Positions 35,397-44,437 of a stretch of 64,000 nucleotides of DNA are shown piece by piece. Each line of letters begins with the position of its first letter. Position 1 is the stretch's first letter. A program made the position numbers and the translations under genes. The notes beneath the pieces were generated by a model. The model ran no database searches. It was not told where the DNA came from and worked only from the letters and a program-made list of their open reading frames with translations. Source of the stretch: Clostridiales bacterium (lineage in GTDB: Bacteria; Bacillota; Clostridia; Saccharofermentanales; Saccharofermentanaceae); the NCBI GenBank assembly GCA_017527865.1, contig JAFXPN010000039.1, forward strand, positions 1-64,000, in the 5' to 3' direction.

Positions 35397-35405
35397 TGCT
35401 ATTAT
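35397..35405 (+). promoter_or_regulatory. Extended -10 promoter of the sugar ABC ATPase gene
   Basis: TG-C-TATTAT (35397-35405). The 5' end of the transcript would carry AAAGCCGCAAGG (35415-35426), the same 12-mer as in the rpmG leader. Confidence 0.6.
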
Positions 35406-35449
35406 AGTCGCATGAAAGCCGCAAGGCGTTTATACACGGAGGTTTTAAA

Positions 35450-36565
35450 ATGGCAAGTTTATCTTTCCAGCATGTTTACAAGAAGTATGACGGTGGCGTT
35501 GTTGCCGTTTCGGATTTCAACCTTGAGGTTGCTGATAAGGAGTTCGTTATCCTCGTCGGTCCTTCAGGATGCGGTAAGTCAACGACACTTCGTATGCTCG
35601 CAGGACTCGAAGATATTTCCGAGGGCGAGATCTATATCGAAGACCGTCTTATCAACGACGTTCTTCCCAAGGACAGAGATATCGCGATGGTTTTCCAGAA
35701 CTACGCTCTGTATCCCCACATGACAGTACGCGACAATATGGCTTTCTCCTTGAAGCTCAAGAAGATGCCTAAGGAAGAGATCAACCGCCGTGTTACTGAG
35801 GCTGCTAAGATCCTTGAGATCGAGCACCTTCTCGAGAGAAAGCCCAAGGCTCTTTCCGGTGGTCAGAGACAGAGAGTTGCTCTCGGCCGTGCTATCGTCC
35901 GTGACCCTAAGGTCTTCCTTATGGACGAGCCTCTTTCCAACTTGGACGCTAAGCTCCGTGTTCAGATGCGTGTTGAGATCACAAAGCTTCACCACAGACT
36001 CAAGACAACATTCGTATACGTTACCCACGACCAGACAGAGGCTATGACGATGGGTACCAGAATCGTTGTTATGAAGGACGGTTTCATCCAGCAGGTTGAT
36101 TCTCCTACGGAACTCTACGACAACCCGATCAACACATTCGTTGCCGGATTCATCGGAATGCCTCCTATGAACTTCATCAATGCTACTATCAATGTTGACG
36201 GCGCTGATGTTTACGTTACATTCGAGAACGTTACAGTTAAGCTTCCCGAGCGTTATGCAGTTGAGGAAGTTATGGAGCGCGACGGTCAGGAAGTTATCTT
36301 CGGTGTTCGTCCCGAGGCTATCACAGACGAAGCTACATACGTTACAGAGCATCCTGAGACAGCATTTGCTGCTGACGTAGACGTCGTCGAGATGCTCGGT
36401 GCCGAGACATATCTCTATGTTACGGTTAACGGAGCACTTCCTCTTACATGTAGAGTTGACCCTACAACATCCCAGTCCACAGTTGGTCAGGTTGTTGACC
36501 TCGCTATCGACACCAACCGTATCCACCTGTTCGACAAGGATACAGAGCAGAGCATCATTTCCTGA
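35450..36565 (+). CDS. Sugar ABC transporter ATPase, MsmK/MsmX/UgpC family
   Basis: 371-aa ATPase. Walker A '[10 protein letters not shown]', signature '[20 protein letters not shown]', Walker B '[12 protein letters not shown]' and H-loop '[13 protein letters not shown]' lie in residues 1-235. The C-terminal MOP/TOBE-like domain (about 240-371) has 'GVRPEAI'. Such ATPases energise several carbohydrate importers at once, so the lack of permease genes nearby is normal. Its codon use favours highly expressed patterns like the ribosomal genes (many gct, gtt, aag). Starts with CGGAGG upstream and ends in a strong terminator. Confidence 0.93.
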   Translation: MASLSFQHVYKKYDGGVVAVSDFNLEVADKEFVILVGPSGCGKSTTLRMLAGLEDISEGEIYIEDRLINDVLPKDRDIAMVFQNYALYPHMTVRDNMAFSLKLKKMPKEEINRRVTEAAKILEIEHLLERKPKALSGGQRQRVALGRAIVRDPKVFLMDEPLSNLDAKLRVQMRVEITKLHHRLKTTFVYVTHDQTEAMTMGTRIVVMKDGFIQQVDSPTELYDNPINTFVAGFIGMPPMNFINATINVDGADVYVTFENVTVKLPERYAVEEVMERDGQEVIFGVRPEAITDEATYVTEHPETAFAADVDVVEMLGAETYLYVTVNGALPLTCRVDPTTSQSTVGQVVDLAIDTNRIHLFDKDTEQSIIS

Positions 36566-36590
36566 TAATTTACTCTCCAGAGTTGTGTTG

Positions 36591-36623
36591 GAGCCGGCGC
36601 CGGAAACGGGCCGGCTCTTTTTT
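36591..36623 (+). terminator. Terminator after the sugar ABC ATPase gene
   Basis: GAGCCGGC (36591-36598) and GCCGGCTC (36610-36617) with TTTTTT. Very strong stem. Confidence 0.93.
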
Positions 36624-36661
36624 GCTTTCTTTTCGATTGTGTTTCATCATTCTTTCACGGC

Positions 36662-36690
36662 TTGTTAAACCAGCTTCGAAAAGTTATTAT
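36662..36690 (+). promoter_or_regulatory. Promoter of the regulator-ftsEX operon
   Basis: TTGTTA (36662-36667), 17 bp, TATTAT (36685-36690), about 48 bp before the regulator start. Confidence 0.65.
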
Positions 36691-36737
36691 CTATTGGTAA
36701 AAGTATGTCCCTGAAAGTTCTCAAGAAGGAGGCTCGA

Positions 36738-37844
36738 ATGGAAGAGATCAAAAAATGCATAAAGCAGGCTGCGTCTATCCTCAATGCGGAGGCCGGTGTA
36801 ATGGACACGAACGGTCTCATAGTTGCTTCCACTGTTCCGGAATCGGAAGGTCAGACAGATTCGGCCTGCCGGGCGGTAATGCTTTCCGACGACAAGTACT
36901 CCTTAACTTCCGACAGATCTTATATGAAGATCATCGTCAGCGATCAGGTGCGTTATATCGTCTATCTGAATGCGACCGATTCAAATGCAAGGACCAACCT
37001 GGCGCTCCTCGGCGAGTGGATCAGGACGATAGTGCTCGAGAACGGTACTGATGCCGAGAGAGAGCTTTTCGTAAAGAGTGTTTTGCTCGAGAATGAGCTT
37101 GCGGGGGAGATTCCCATAAAGGCGAGGGAGTTCAAGATCAACTGCAACGAGTCAAGGCTCGTGATCGTCGTAAGGACGAGTGAGAATGACGGCGCGGCAA
37201 CACTCGACATACTTCAGAGCATCTACGGGGAGAATACCGAATCGACTGTCCTTGCCATGGATGAGAACACATCGATAGTCGTACTCGACGTTGCCGATGT
37301 CAACGACGACGGATTTGACCGCAGCCAGTTTGTTGACGAGACAGCCCAGGCTATCCTCGACAGTCTCAATAATGAGGGTATAACAGCATATATCGGAGTG
37401 GGTTCGTTCGTGCCGACATTCCAGCAGATCGCGAAGAGTTACAGGGATTCCATGCTCGCTTTAAGAGTCGGAAGGATCTTCGAGAAGAATTGCTACATAT
37501 CAAAGTACAATCAGCTCGGGATAGGAAGGCTTATCTACCAGCTGCCTTCGACTCTCTGCCGGATGTTTATCGAAGAAGTATTCCCGAACGAAGCTTATAA
37601 ATCACTCGATGAGGATACGCTTGCCACTATCGACTGTTTCTTTGACAACAACCTTAACGGAAGCGAGACTTCAAGGGAGCTGTTCGTTCACAGGAACACT
37701 CTTGTCTACAGACTTGATAAGGTTAAGAAGAATACGGGTCTCGACTTAAGATCCTTTGACGATGCGGTCCTGTTCAAGATCGCGTCGATGGTCAGGACAT
37801 ATCTTGAGTACCTTGAGACTTCCAAGGACAATATGATCAGATGA
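36738..37844 (+). CDS. PucR/CdaR-type helix-turn-helix regulator
   Basis: 368 aa from the ATG at 36738, chosen for AAGGAGG six bases upstream rather than the ATG at 36705. Residues about 1-90 look like a sensory domain ('AGVMDTNGLIVASTVPESEG', as in CdaR-type sugar diacid sensors). The middle (about 150-270) is GGDEF-like or cyclase-like in outline, as in PucR proteins. The C-terminus is the PucR helix-turn-helix: 'LNGSETSRELFVHRNTLVYR' then 'LDKVKKNTGLDLRSFDDAVL'. It overlaps ftsE by 4 bp (ATGA), so the two are translationally coupled. Ligand unknown. Confidence 0.85.
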   Translation: MEEIKKCIKQAASILNAEAGVMDTNGLIVASTVPESEGQTDSACRAVMLSDDKYSLTSDRSYMKIIVSDQVRYIVYLNATDSNARTNLALLGEWIRTIVLENGTDAERELFVKSVLLENELAGEIPIKAREFKINCNESRLVIVVRTSENDGAATLDILQSIYGENTESTVLAMDENTSIVVLDVADVNDDGFDRSQFVDETAQAILDSLNNEGITAYIGVGSFVPTFQQIAKSYRDSMLALRVGRIFEKNCYISKYNQLGIGRLIYQLPSTLCRMFIEEVFPNEAYKSLDEDTLATIDCFFDNNLNGSETSRELFVHRNTLVYRLDKVKKNTGLDLRSFDDAVLFKIASMVRTYLEYLETSKDNMIR

Positions 37845-39118
37845 TAAAATTTCAAAACGTACATAAGACGTATAAGAACAGGAACTCCGGAATGGAGGCG
37901 GTAGAAGCGCTCCGCGGAGTCTCGTTTCTCGTCGATGAAGGTGAGTTCGTCTTTGTAATAGGCAAATCAGGTTCCGGCAAATCCACGATACTGAAGTGCA
38001 TGAACTGCGAGGAGAGGCCGGACGCGGGAGCCATATTCATAGACGGATATAACATTACCGACATGTCCCGCGCCCTTGTTCCCGTTCTGCGCAGACACAT
38101 CGGAATGATTTTCCAGGATTTCAGACTGATAGAGACCAAGACCGTATCGGAGAACATCTCGTTCGCCGGAGAGATAATCGGTCTGTCGAGGAAGAGCCTT
38201 CACCAGAAAGTCAATCTGGTGCTCAATATCGTAGGACTTAAGGATAAGGCGGATGCATATCCGCAGCAGCTGTCCGGCGGCGAACAGCAGAGAGTCGCCA
38301 TAGCCCGCGCCATGCTCAACAATCCGAAGATCATTATCGCCGACGAGCCGACGGGCAACCTCGACCCCGAGACATCAGAGAATATCATGGGACTTCTTCT
38401 CGACATTAACAGATCAGGCACGACGGTCATCGTATGTACGCACGATGCGAATCTCGTCGACAAGATGAAGAAGAGGGTTATCGAGATAGAAGAAGGCCTT
38501 GTCGTAAGAGACAAGGAAGACAGCGCATATGCCGATGAATCGGCGCAGACAGTGACTGAATCTTTGGATGTGGCATTTGGAGAGGATCCCGGGAAGCATG
38601 CCGACTTCGGAGAGGAAGCATATCCTTTGATCCCGCCCGTCGGAGATTTTTACTTCGGCGATACCCCTCCTGCGTCACAGGTCACGAGGGTCGAACCGGT
38701 CTCTGCGGTTGTACCGTTCTCTGACGGTGATGATGACGGGTGTGATGATGCTGAATTCGCTTTCGAAGAGGAGATCACGGACATATCGGATCTTCTGATA
38801 GAGAATGAATCCGAACAGGAGACAACCGATGAGCCTGCCTTGGAGAATGAGGTTTCTTTCACTGAAGGATCTGCCGAGCCTGCCGGGAATGCCGGGAACG
38901 TCGAAGTTTCCGAGACTTCGATCGAGACCGAAGACATTCCGGAGCTGCCTGTTATCCCCGAGATCCCGTTTGTTTCTGAGACATCTGTTGCTGAGGAATC
39001 CTTGGGTTTTCCGGAGCCCCCCGTACATGTGGCTCCCGTGCAGGCATCTCAGGTACAAGAGTCTCCCCGGGAGAATACCGGTGATATCGATCTTGATATT
39101 CAGGAGGACGACGAATGA
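37841..39118 (+). CDS. ftsE: Cell-division ATPase FtsE with 200-residue acidic tail
   Basis: FtsE powers FtsX to activate peptidoglycan hydrolases at the septum. The ATPase domain (1-225) has Walker A 'GKSGSGKST' (41-49), signature 'LSGGEQQRVAIARAM', Walker B 'IIIADEPTGNLD' (E169) and H-loop 'VCTHDANLVD'. It also has 'IGMIFQDFRLIETKTVSEN', typical of FtsE. Residues 226-425 form an acidic, Pro/Ser/Glu-rich tail with no recognised domain; ordinary FtsE stops near 230. The tail is in-frame and the ftsX start overlaps its end by 4 bp, so it is not an artefact of a missed stop. Confidence 0.92.
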   Translation: MIKFQNVHKTYKNRNSGMEAVEALRGVSFLVDEGEFVFVIGKSGSGKSTILKCMNCEERPDAGAIFIDGYNITDMSRALVPVLRRHIGMIFQDFRLIETKTVSENISFAGEIIGLSRKSLHQKVNLVLNIVGLKDKADAYPQQLSGGEQQRVAIARAMLNNPKIIIADEPTGNLDPETSENIMGLLLDINRSGTTVIVCTHDANLVDKMKKRVIEIEEGLVVRDKEDSAYADESAQTVTESLDVAFGEDPGKHADFGEEAYPLIPPVGDFYFGDTPPASQVTRVEPVSAVVPFSDGDDDGCDDAEFAFEEEITDISDLLIENESEQETTDEPALENEVSFTEGSAEPAGNAGNVEVSETSIETEDIPELPVIPEIPFVSETSVAEESLGFPEPPVHVAPVQASQVQESPRENTGDIDLDIQEDDE

Positions 39119-40011
39119 GTATTAAGACATTCCTTAATTCGATAAGAGAAGGTTTCTCAAGCATCAAGCGCCATCCGTTCGTTACGATCGCCTCGATAAC
39201 GACGATATTGCTTATGCTCATGATACTGAGCATATTCTTCATATTCTCGGTAAATGCGAGGATGATCACGAAGAAACTGGGACAGCAGGCTCCGATCGAG
39301 GTCTATATGAAGCTCAATGTGACTGAAGACGAGCTCGCCCAGACAGAACAGCTCATCCTGGCGGATACGCGCATTATCGAGAGCGTGAAGCGCAGTCCCG
39401 AAGAGAACTACAATAACTTTAAGAGCAATCTCGGCGACAGCCAGTCGATCCTGGATGAGTTTGACTACAATATGTACCTTCCTTACACGTTCAGCGTAAG
39501 GATCTCCGACCCGTCGCTCGCGGACGACGTAGTAGCGCGGCTCGGAACTCTGCCCGGCGTGTCGAAGGTATCTACGGAATCCAAGGTCATGGATGTCCTT
39601 GACCGGTCCGAAAGATATGTAAATATCGGAACCGTGGCTACATTCGTGCTCCTGTTCGTGATCGCTCTGTTCATTATCTCTACGATGGTCAGAATATCAG
39701 TCTATTCGAGAGCGAACGAGATCGAGATCATGAAGTTTGTCGGAGCGACGAATTCGTATATCAGGATGCCGTACATCGTTGAAGGAGCGCTCATAGGACT
39801 CATCAGCGCGATCTGCTCATGGGCTGTGACGATGGCTCTTTATGCGGCGGTCTATCGGAAGATAATGACCAATATCGATCCCACGAGCTTCTATGCGATC
39901 CTTCCCGTAAGAGCGGTCATCTGGTGGGTGCTCGTTCTTGCTCTGTTCACGGGAATACTGATAGGAAGCATCGGAAGCGGAATATCCGTAAGGAAGTATA
40001 TCAAGGTATGA
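39115..40011 (+). CDS. ftsX: Cell-division protein FtsX
   Basis: 298-aa membrane protein with four predicted helices: one near 25-47, an extracellular loop (about 50-170), then three near 180, 225 and 270. Family features are 'REGFSSIKRHPFVTIASITT' at the N-terminus and 'ANEIEIMKFVGATNSYIRMP'. Works with FtsE and the downstream M23 protein. ATGA overlaps join it to both neighbours. Confidence 0.94.
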   Translation: MSIKTFLNSIREGFSSIKRHPFVTIASITTILLMLMILSIFFIFSVNARMITKKLGQQAPIEVYMKLNVTEDELAQTEQLILADTRIIESVKRSPEENYNNFKSNLGDSQSILDEFDYNMYLPYTFSVRISDPSLADDVVARLGTLPGVSKVSTESKVMDVLDRSERYVNIGTVATFVLLFVIALFIISTMVRISVYSRANEIEIMKFVGATNSYIRMPYIVEGALIGLISAICSWAVTMALYAAVYRKIMTNIDPTSFYAILPVRAVIWWVLVLALFTGILIGSIGSGISVRKYIKV

Positions 40012-41432
40012 TGATCAGATTTTTCGAAAAGCATAAGAAACAGATGGCGGGTCTCCTGCTGACGGTTGTATTTGCAGGAGTAAGCTGTGCGGGCGCATTG
40101 GCTGCAGGCAGGCCCGTGTGGGTCAGCGCTTCGGCTAACTACCTGCGCCGCATTGATGTTTTCCGCTTTGATACGGCGGAAGAACTCGAGGAGAGAAGAC
40201 GCCAGCGCGAGGAGGCTCTTGCACAGGCTGAGGCCATATCGAATACAGTGTCCGCGCTCGCGGGCGAGGCCGGTGCTTTAAGGGGCGAACTTGCCGAACT
40301 GAACGAACTGTCCGAAGAGCAGAGAGCCCAGTATGAGATAATCTCGGCTCAGCTTGCCGCCGCGCTTGTTGCGAAGACGGAAGCTCTCAATCAGTATATC
40401 GAGGCTCAGGAGAATCTCGAGGCTACGGAGCAGATGTTCCAGGAGAGACTCTCCGTAATGTTCGAATATCAGAACAAATCCACCCTTGAAGTATTGCTCG
40501 AATCAGACAGCCTTGCCGGATTCTTTACTAACATGGAGATAATCGAGCTTATCGCCGAGGCAGATTCGCAGGCGGTCGACCAGATGGAGATAGCTCTGGA
40601 GAATGCCGAACACCAAAGAGATTCAGCGCTTCAGGAAGCTGATGAGATGCAGGCGATCGCGGATGAGAAGCAGGCGCAGCTCGACGAACTCGAGGACCGC
40701 ATAGGTTATACAGAGGAAGCTCTCGCCGATATTTCCGTAGAGCTCGATTCATGGACCGCCCAGGAGAATTCACTTGAATCGCTTGCTGCGTCACTCGACT
40801 CACAGATCGTGGCGCTCCAGGCGAGATATGATCAGGAACAGGCGGCAGCTGCTGCCGCAACGGCGACCACAACTACTACAACGACAACGGAGACTACGCT
40901 TCCTTCTGATACACAGCCGACTCAGATGACGACCCCCGATCAGGCGGATCCGACAGGTGAGACGGGTCAGACCGAACCGACTCCCGTGCCGACACAGCCG
41001 CCGACTTCAAATGCGAGCGGTGTATCACTGCAGTGGCCCACATGGTGTCACACCATTACATCTCCGTTCGGATACAGGACACATCCTGTTTACGGCACAA
41101 CGAGATTCCATTCGGGAATCGATATCGGCGCGTCATTCGGTGACACGATCATGGCAGCTGCCTCGGGAACGGTAATAGTAGTCGATACACCTGTTCCGGG
41201 TCAAAGCTGGGGCGGTTCAGGTTACGGCAATTATGTCGTTATCGATCACGGAAACGGCGTTTCCACACTCTATGGCCACTGCACGAGTGTATATGTTTCT
41301 AACGGTCAGTCGGTATCTGCCGGTGAGGCGATCGGAACGGTAGGTTCGACGGGTACATCGACGGGCTCGCACCTGCACTTTGAGGTCAGGATAAACGGCG
41401 AGCGTGTAAATCCTGTTAACTATCTGCCCTGA
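40008..41432 (+). CDS. M23 peptidoglycan hydrolase with coiled coil, EnvC/PcsB-like
   Basis: 474 aa from ATG 40008, overlapping ftsX by 4 bp. Signal or anchor helix (about 13-35), then coiled coil (about 60-275, heptads rich in Glu, Ala, Leu, Gln) as in FtsX-controlled activators. A Thr/Pro linker follows, including a run of eight Thr at about 288-295. The M23 domain (about 340-474) has zinc ligands in 'TRFHSGIDIGASFGD' (H and D) and 'GSHLHFEVRINGERVNP' (HLH). The hydrolase residues are intact, so it could cut cross-links itself. The context predicts activation by FtsEX. Confidence 0.93.
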   Translation: MMIRFFEKHKKQMAGLLLTVVFAGVSCAGALAAGRPVWVSASANYLRRIDVFRFDTAEELEERRRQREEALAQAEAISNTVSALAGEAGALRGELAELNELSEEQRAQYEIISAQLAAALVAKTEALNQYIEAQENLEATEQMFQERLSVMFEYQNKSTLEVLLESDSLAGFFTNMEIIELIAEADSQAVDQMEIALENAEHQRDSALQEADEMQAIADEKQAQLDELEDRIGYTEEALADISVELDSWTAQENSLESLAASLDSQIVALQARYDQEQAAAAAATATTTTTTTTETTLPSDTQPTQMTTPDQADPTGETGQTEPTPVPTQPPTSNASGVSLQWPTWCHTITSPFGYRTHPVYGTTRFHSGIDIGASFGDTIMAAASGTVIVVDTPVPGQSWGGSGYGNYVVIDHGNGVSTLYGHCTSVYVSNGQSVSAGEAIGTVGSTGTSTGSHLHFEVRINGERVNPVNYLP

Positions 41433-41444
41433 TACGAGTGTTTT

Positions 41445-41450
41445 TATACT
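41445..41450 (+). promoter_or_regulatory. Possible -10 of hslO, leaderless
   Basis: TATACT ends eight bases before the ATG at 41459, and no ribosome site is present. No clear -35. A tentative leaderless start. Confidence 0.35.
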
Positions 41451-41458
41451 GAAAAATT

Positions 41459-42391
41459 ATGGACGAGAGATATTACGCTTCGGGTATGCCCCTCGACGAG
41501 AGGGAAGATCATCTTGTAAGGGCCGTTGCCCTTAAGGGCAATGTTAAGGCGGTCGCGATAAGGACGACTGCTGCGGTCGAGAAGGCAAGGCAGCTTCACA
41601 ACACGACGAATGCAGCCACAGCCGCTCTCGGAAGATTTCTTACGGGATCTTTGCTCATCGCCGAGAGCCTGAAGAATGATACGGATACCCAGACGACGAT
41701 TATCAGGGCCGACGGCCCGATCAAAGGCATGACCTGTGTTTGTGACAGCAAAGGTCACGCCAGGGCATATCCTTATGAGAGTAAAGTAGAGACAACTTAT
41801 CATCATCCCGGCAAGATAAACGTCGGTGAGGCGGTCGGAAAGAACGGATCACTTACGGTCATCCGCGACATCGGTCTCAAGGAACCCTATTCGGGATCCG
41901 TAGAGCTCATTTCGGGTGAGATCGCCGAGGACTTTACTTACTATCTCGCGTCGTCCGAGCAGACTCCGTCTATAGTCGCATTGGGCGTACAGATCAAAGA
42001 CGGGAAGGTCGTAAATGCCGGGGGCATGATGATACAGATGATGCCGGGATTCACCGAAGAGGATCTGGATTATGTTGAGAAGAGGGCGAACGGAGGTTTC
42101 CCCGAGATCACATTCCTCATGGAAGAAGGATTCTCACCCGCGAAGATACTGGATCTGTTCATGGGTGATCCGCAGATATCTTATCTTAACGGATATCCCG
42201 TAAGTTTCTCATGCCCCTGTTCCAGGGAGAGGATGGCGGACGGACTTGCGGCGGTCGGCCGCGCCGAATTATATAAGATGATTAAAGAGAATAAAGATAT
42301 AGAGACCGTGTGCCACTTTTGCAACAGAAAGTATACTTTCACCCCTTCAGAACTTGAAAAGATCTTTTCCGGGGTCATGGAAAAGGGCTGA
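41459..42391 (+). CDS. hslO: Redox-regulated chaperone Hsp33
   Basis: 310-aa holdase activated by oxidation of a zinc site. The four Cys are intact as C-x-C in 'SFSCPCSRERM' and C-x2-C in 'ETVCHFCNRKYTF'. Core motifs include 'ALGRFLTGSLLIAE' and 'GLKEPYSGSVELISGEIAED'. In a presumably anaerobic organism it would protect against oxygen exposure. No clear Shine-Dalgarno; see the promoter entry. Confidence 0.95.
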   Translation: MDERYYASGMPLDEREDHLVRAVALKGNVKAVAIRTTAAVEKARQLHNTTNAATAALGRFLTGSLLIAESLKNDTDTQTTIIRADGPIKGMTCVCDSKGHARAYPYESKVETTYHHPGKINVGEAVGKNGSLTVIRDIGLKEPYSGSVELISGEIAEDFTYYLASSEQTPSIVALGVQIKDGKVVNAGGMMIQMMPGFTEEDLDYVEKRANGGFPEITFLMEEGFSPAKILDLFMGDPQISYLNGYPVSFSCPCSRERMADGLAAVGRAELYKMIKENKDIETVCHFCNRKYTFTPSELEKIFSGVMEKG

Positions 42392-42436
42392 TCAGGTCCG
42401 GATACGGATAAATATTGATTTTTTTCAAAATTCCTA

Positions 42437-42465
42437 TTGCCATATCGGGAATTCCGTAGTATTAT
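42437..42465 (+). promoter_or_regulatory. Promoter of the S10 ribosomal operon
   Basis: TTGCCA (42437-42442), 17 bp, TATTAT (42460-42465). It gives a leader of about 270 nt before rpsJ. Confidence 0.7.
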
Positions 42466-42471
42466 CGTTCC

Positions 42472-42739
42472 TGCGCGACTTGCGGGTCGTGCACGCTTTG
42501 AAACCTGAGATTGCCGTCGCAGCTGTGAGCTGCACGATGCGGCGGGTAACTTGGGCGGAGCAGCAGGGACAAGATTCCTGCGATTCGGCTTAAAGCCGGC
42601 AGCGATTAACAAGGTAACCGTTGCCCGGGAGCCAAAGTGCCGTATATATACGGTAACTGGAGATCCGGGTTTTTGAATGGGAACCGAGGGAACGCCCGGC
42701 AGGGTTGAAATAAATACAGCATCATTTGGAGGAAAGAAA
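42472..42739 (+). promoter_or_regulatory. Structured S10-operon leader RNA
   Basis: Several stems are visible: CGTGCA (42488) with TGCACG (42531); GCAGCT-gtg-AGCTGC (42519-42533); GCAGG with CCTGC (42563-42581); CGGCT-taa-AGCCG (42586-42598); CCGTA-tata-TACGG (42640-42653). The last is enclosed by CCCGG (42624-42628) and CCGGG (42665-42669), followed directly by TTTTT, a terminator-like layout. This suggests attenuation of the ribosomal operon. I do not recognise a named family. Confidence 0.65.
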
Positions 42740-43048
42740 ATGGCTAAGCAGAGGTTAAGAATCAAGGTCAAGGCTTATGATCACAAGCTGCTCGACGAGA
42801 GCGTTGCTTCTATCATCAACACGATCCAGCTTACGGGCGCTTCTTATTCGGGTCCCATCCCGCTCCCTACGGAGAAGGAAGTTGTTACGATCTTAAGATC
42901 TCCCCATAAGTACAAGGATTCCCGTGAGCAGTTCGAGCAGAGGACTCATAAGAGACTGATCGATGTATATACGACCAACGGAAGAACCGTTGAGGCGCTT
43001 CAAAAGCTTGACTTACCTGCCGGAGTTTCCGTAGAGCTCAAGGCTTGA
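42740..43048 (+). CDS. rpsJ: 30S ribosomal protein S10
   Basis: 102 aa starting '[20 protein letters not shown]', also the NusE antitermination factor. '[20 protein letters not shown]' is conserved. GGAGGA precedes ATG 42740; the 63 nt upstream in frame belong to the leader. First gene of the S10 cluster. Confidence 0.97.
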   Translation: MAKQRLRIKVKAYDHKLLDESVASIINTIQLTGASYSGPIPLPTEKEVVTILRSPHKYKDSREQFEQRTHKRLIDVYTTNGRTVEALQKLDLPAGVSVELKA

Positions 43049-43059
43049 TCGGAAGGACG

Positions 43060-43145
43060 ACAGGTATTTAATCGGTCGGGGGACCCGCCAAGTCCGAAGA
43101 CCGTGGTCATGTTCGCACCGTACCAAAAGCGAACCAATAACCTGA
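43060..43145 (+). promoter_or_regulatory. Structured gap between rpsJ and rplC
   Basis: The 113-nt gap can fold: CAGGTATT near 43071 pairs (one bulge) with AATAACCTG near 43136, enclosing GTTCGC and GCGAAC (perfect 6-bp stem, about 43113-43136) and a GGG/CCC stem. rpsJ and rplC are usually closer, so this may be a second regulatory element. Confidence 0.5.
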
Positions 43146-43161
43146 ACAGGAGGAAAGAAGA

Positions 43162-43794
43162 ATGGCAAAATTTGCAATCGGCAGAAAGTCCGGAATGACA
43201 CAGCTGTTTGACGAGAACGGCAACGTTATCCCTGCTACCGTCATTGAAGTAGAGCCCATGTATGTGCTCCAGAACAAGACGGTCGAGACAGACGGCTACA
43301 AGGCAGTCAAAGTAGGTTCCGGCAGCGTCCGCGAGAAGCTCGTGAACAAGCCCGACAAGGGACAGTTCAAGAAGGCAGGCGTTGAGGCGAAGAAGGTTAT
43401 CCGCGAGTTCAAGACAGAAGATGACTTCGAGCTCGGTCAGGAGATCAAGGTATCAGACATGTTCTCCGTTGGAGACAGTGTTGATGTTTCCGGTGTCTCA
43501 AAAGGTAAGGGATACGCAGGCAACACAAAGCGTCACGGTCAGAAGGGCGGACCTTCGGGCCACGGCTCCATGTATCACAGAAGAGTCGGTTCCATGGGCG
43601 CTACATCCACACCCGGCCGTGTTATGCCCGGAAAGAAGATGCCGGGTCATATGGGCGCGGTAAACTGCACAGTACAGAACCTGTCAGTCGTAATGGTTGA
43701 CGGTGACAGAGGGATCCTTGTCCTTAAGGGCGCGATCCCGGGTCCCAAGGGCGGTCTCGTAACAGTTGAGACTTCCGTAAAGGCATCAAAGTAA
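43162..43794 (+). CDS. rplC: 50S ribosomal protein L3
   Basis: 210 aa; one of the first proteins in 50S assembly, reaching the peptidyl transferase centre. 'AIGRKSGMTQLFDENG' and 'GKGYAGNTKRHGQKGGPSGH' (loop region) are diagnostic. AGGAGG precedes the ATG. Confidence 0.97.
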   Translation: MAKFAIGRKSGMTQLFDENGNVIPATVIEVEPMYVLQNKTVETDGYKAVKVGSGSVREKLVNKPDKGQFKKAGVEAKKVIREFKTEDDFELGQEIKVSDMFSVGDSVDVSGVSKGKGYAGNTKRHGQKGGPSGHGSMYHRRVGSMGATSTPGRVMPGKKMPGHMGAVNCTVQNLSVVMVDGDRGILVLKGAIPGPKGGLVTVETSVKASK

Positions 43795-43816
43795 TAGGAC
43801 GGGAGGAGAGATAAAA

Positions 43817-44437
43817 ATGGCTAAGACAGACATTTACGATCTTAACGGCAACGTTACCGGCTCTATTGAGCTTTCCGATGCTATCTTCGGAATCGAGCCC
43901 AATAAGCATGCGATCGCTGCTGTTATAAGAAACCAGCTTGCAAACCGTCGCCAGGGCACATCGTGCACCAAGACGAGAAGTGAGACGAGAGGCGGCGGAA
44001 AGCGCCCCTGGAGACAGAAGGGTACAGGCCGCGCACGTCACGGTTCCACACGTTCCGCCCAGTATGTAGGCGGTGGTACGATCTTCGGACCCAAGCCCAG
44101 GGATTACAGCTATACTCTTCCCAGAAAGATCAGGAAACTCGCTATGAAGTCCGCTCTTTCCGAGAAGCTTTCCGAGAACAAGATCATCGTTGTCGACAAT
44201 TTTGATCTTGACGGCATCAAGACAAAGGCTGCCGTAGAGGCTCTTAAGGCTCTTAAGGCTGAGAATGCACTGGTCGTCCTTGACGGCGAGAACAAGAATG
44301 CGGTTCTTTCCATGAGGAACATCCCGGCAGTTAAGTCTTCCGGTGTTAACACGATCAACGTATTTGACATTATGAAGTATGACAACCTCCTTGTTACCAA
44401 GGCGGCTGTTGAGAAGATCGAGGAGGTGTACGCATGA
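43817..44437 (+). CDS. rplD: 50S ribosomal protein L4
   Basis: 206 aa; lines the exit tunnel with its extended loop 'GGGKRPWRQKGTGRARHGS'. In E. coli it autoregulates the S10 operon; whether it acts on the leader here is unknown. GGAGGAG upstream; overlaps rplW by 4 bp. Confidence 0.97.
   Translation: MAKTDIYDLNGNVTGSIELSDAIFGIEPNKHAIAAVIRNQLANRRQGTSCTKTRSETRGGGKRPWRQKGTGRARHGSTRSAQYVGGGTIFGPKPRDYSYTLPRKIRKLAMKSALSEKLSENKIIVVDNFDLDGIKTKAAVEALKALKAENALVVLDGENKNAVLSMRNIPAVKSSGVNTINVFDIMKYDNLLVTKAAVEKIEEVYA

Noticed and set aside
35579..36526. 315-codon minus-strand frame opposite the sugar ABC ATPase
   Set aside because: Shadow frame; the plus strand encodes all ATPase motifs.
39819..40007. 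Upstream extension of the M23 protein by 63 residues
   Set aside because: It would overlap ftsX out of frame, and the ATG at 40008 starts a proper signal helix with an ATGA overlap.
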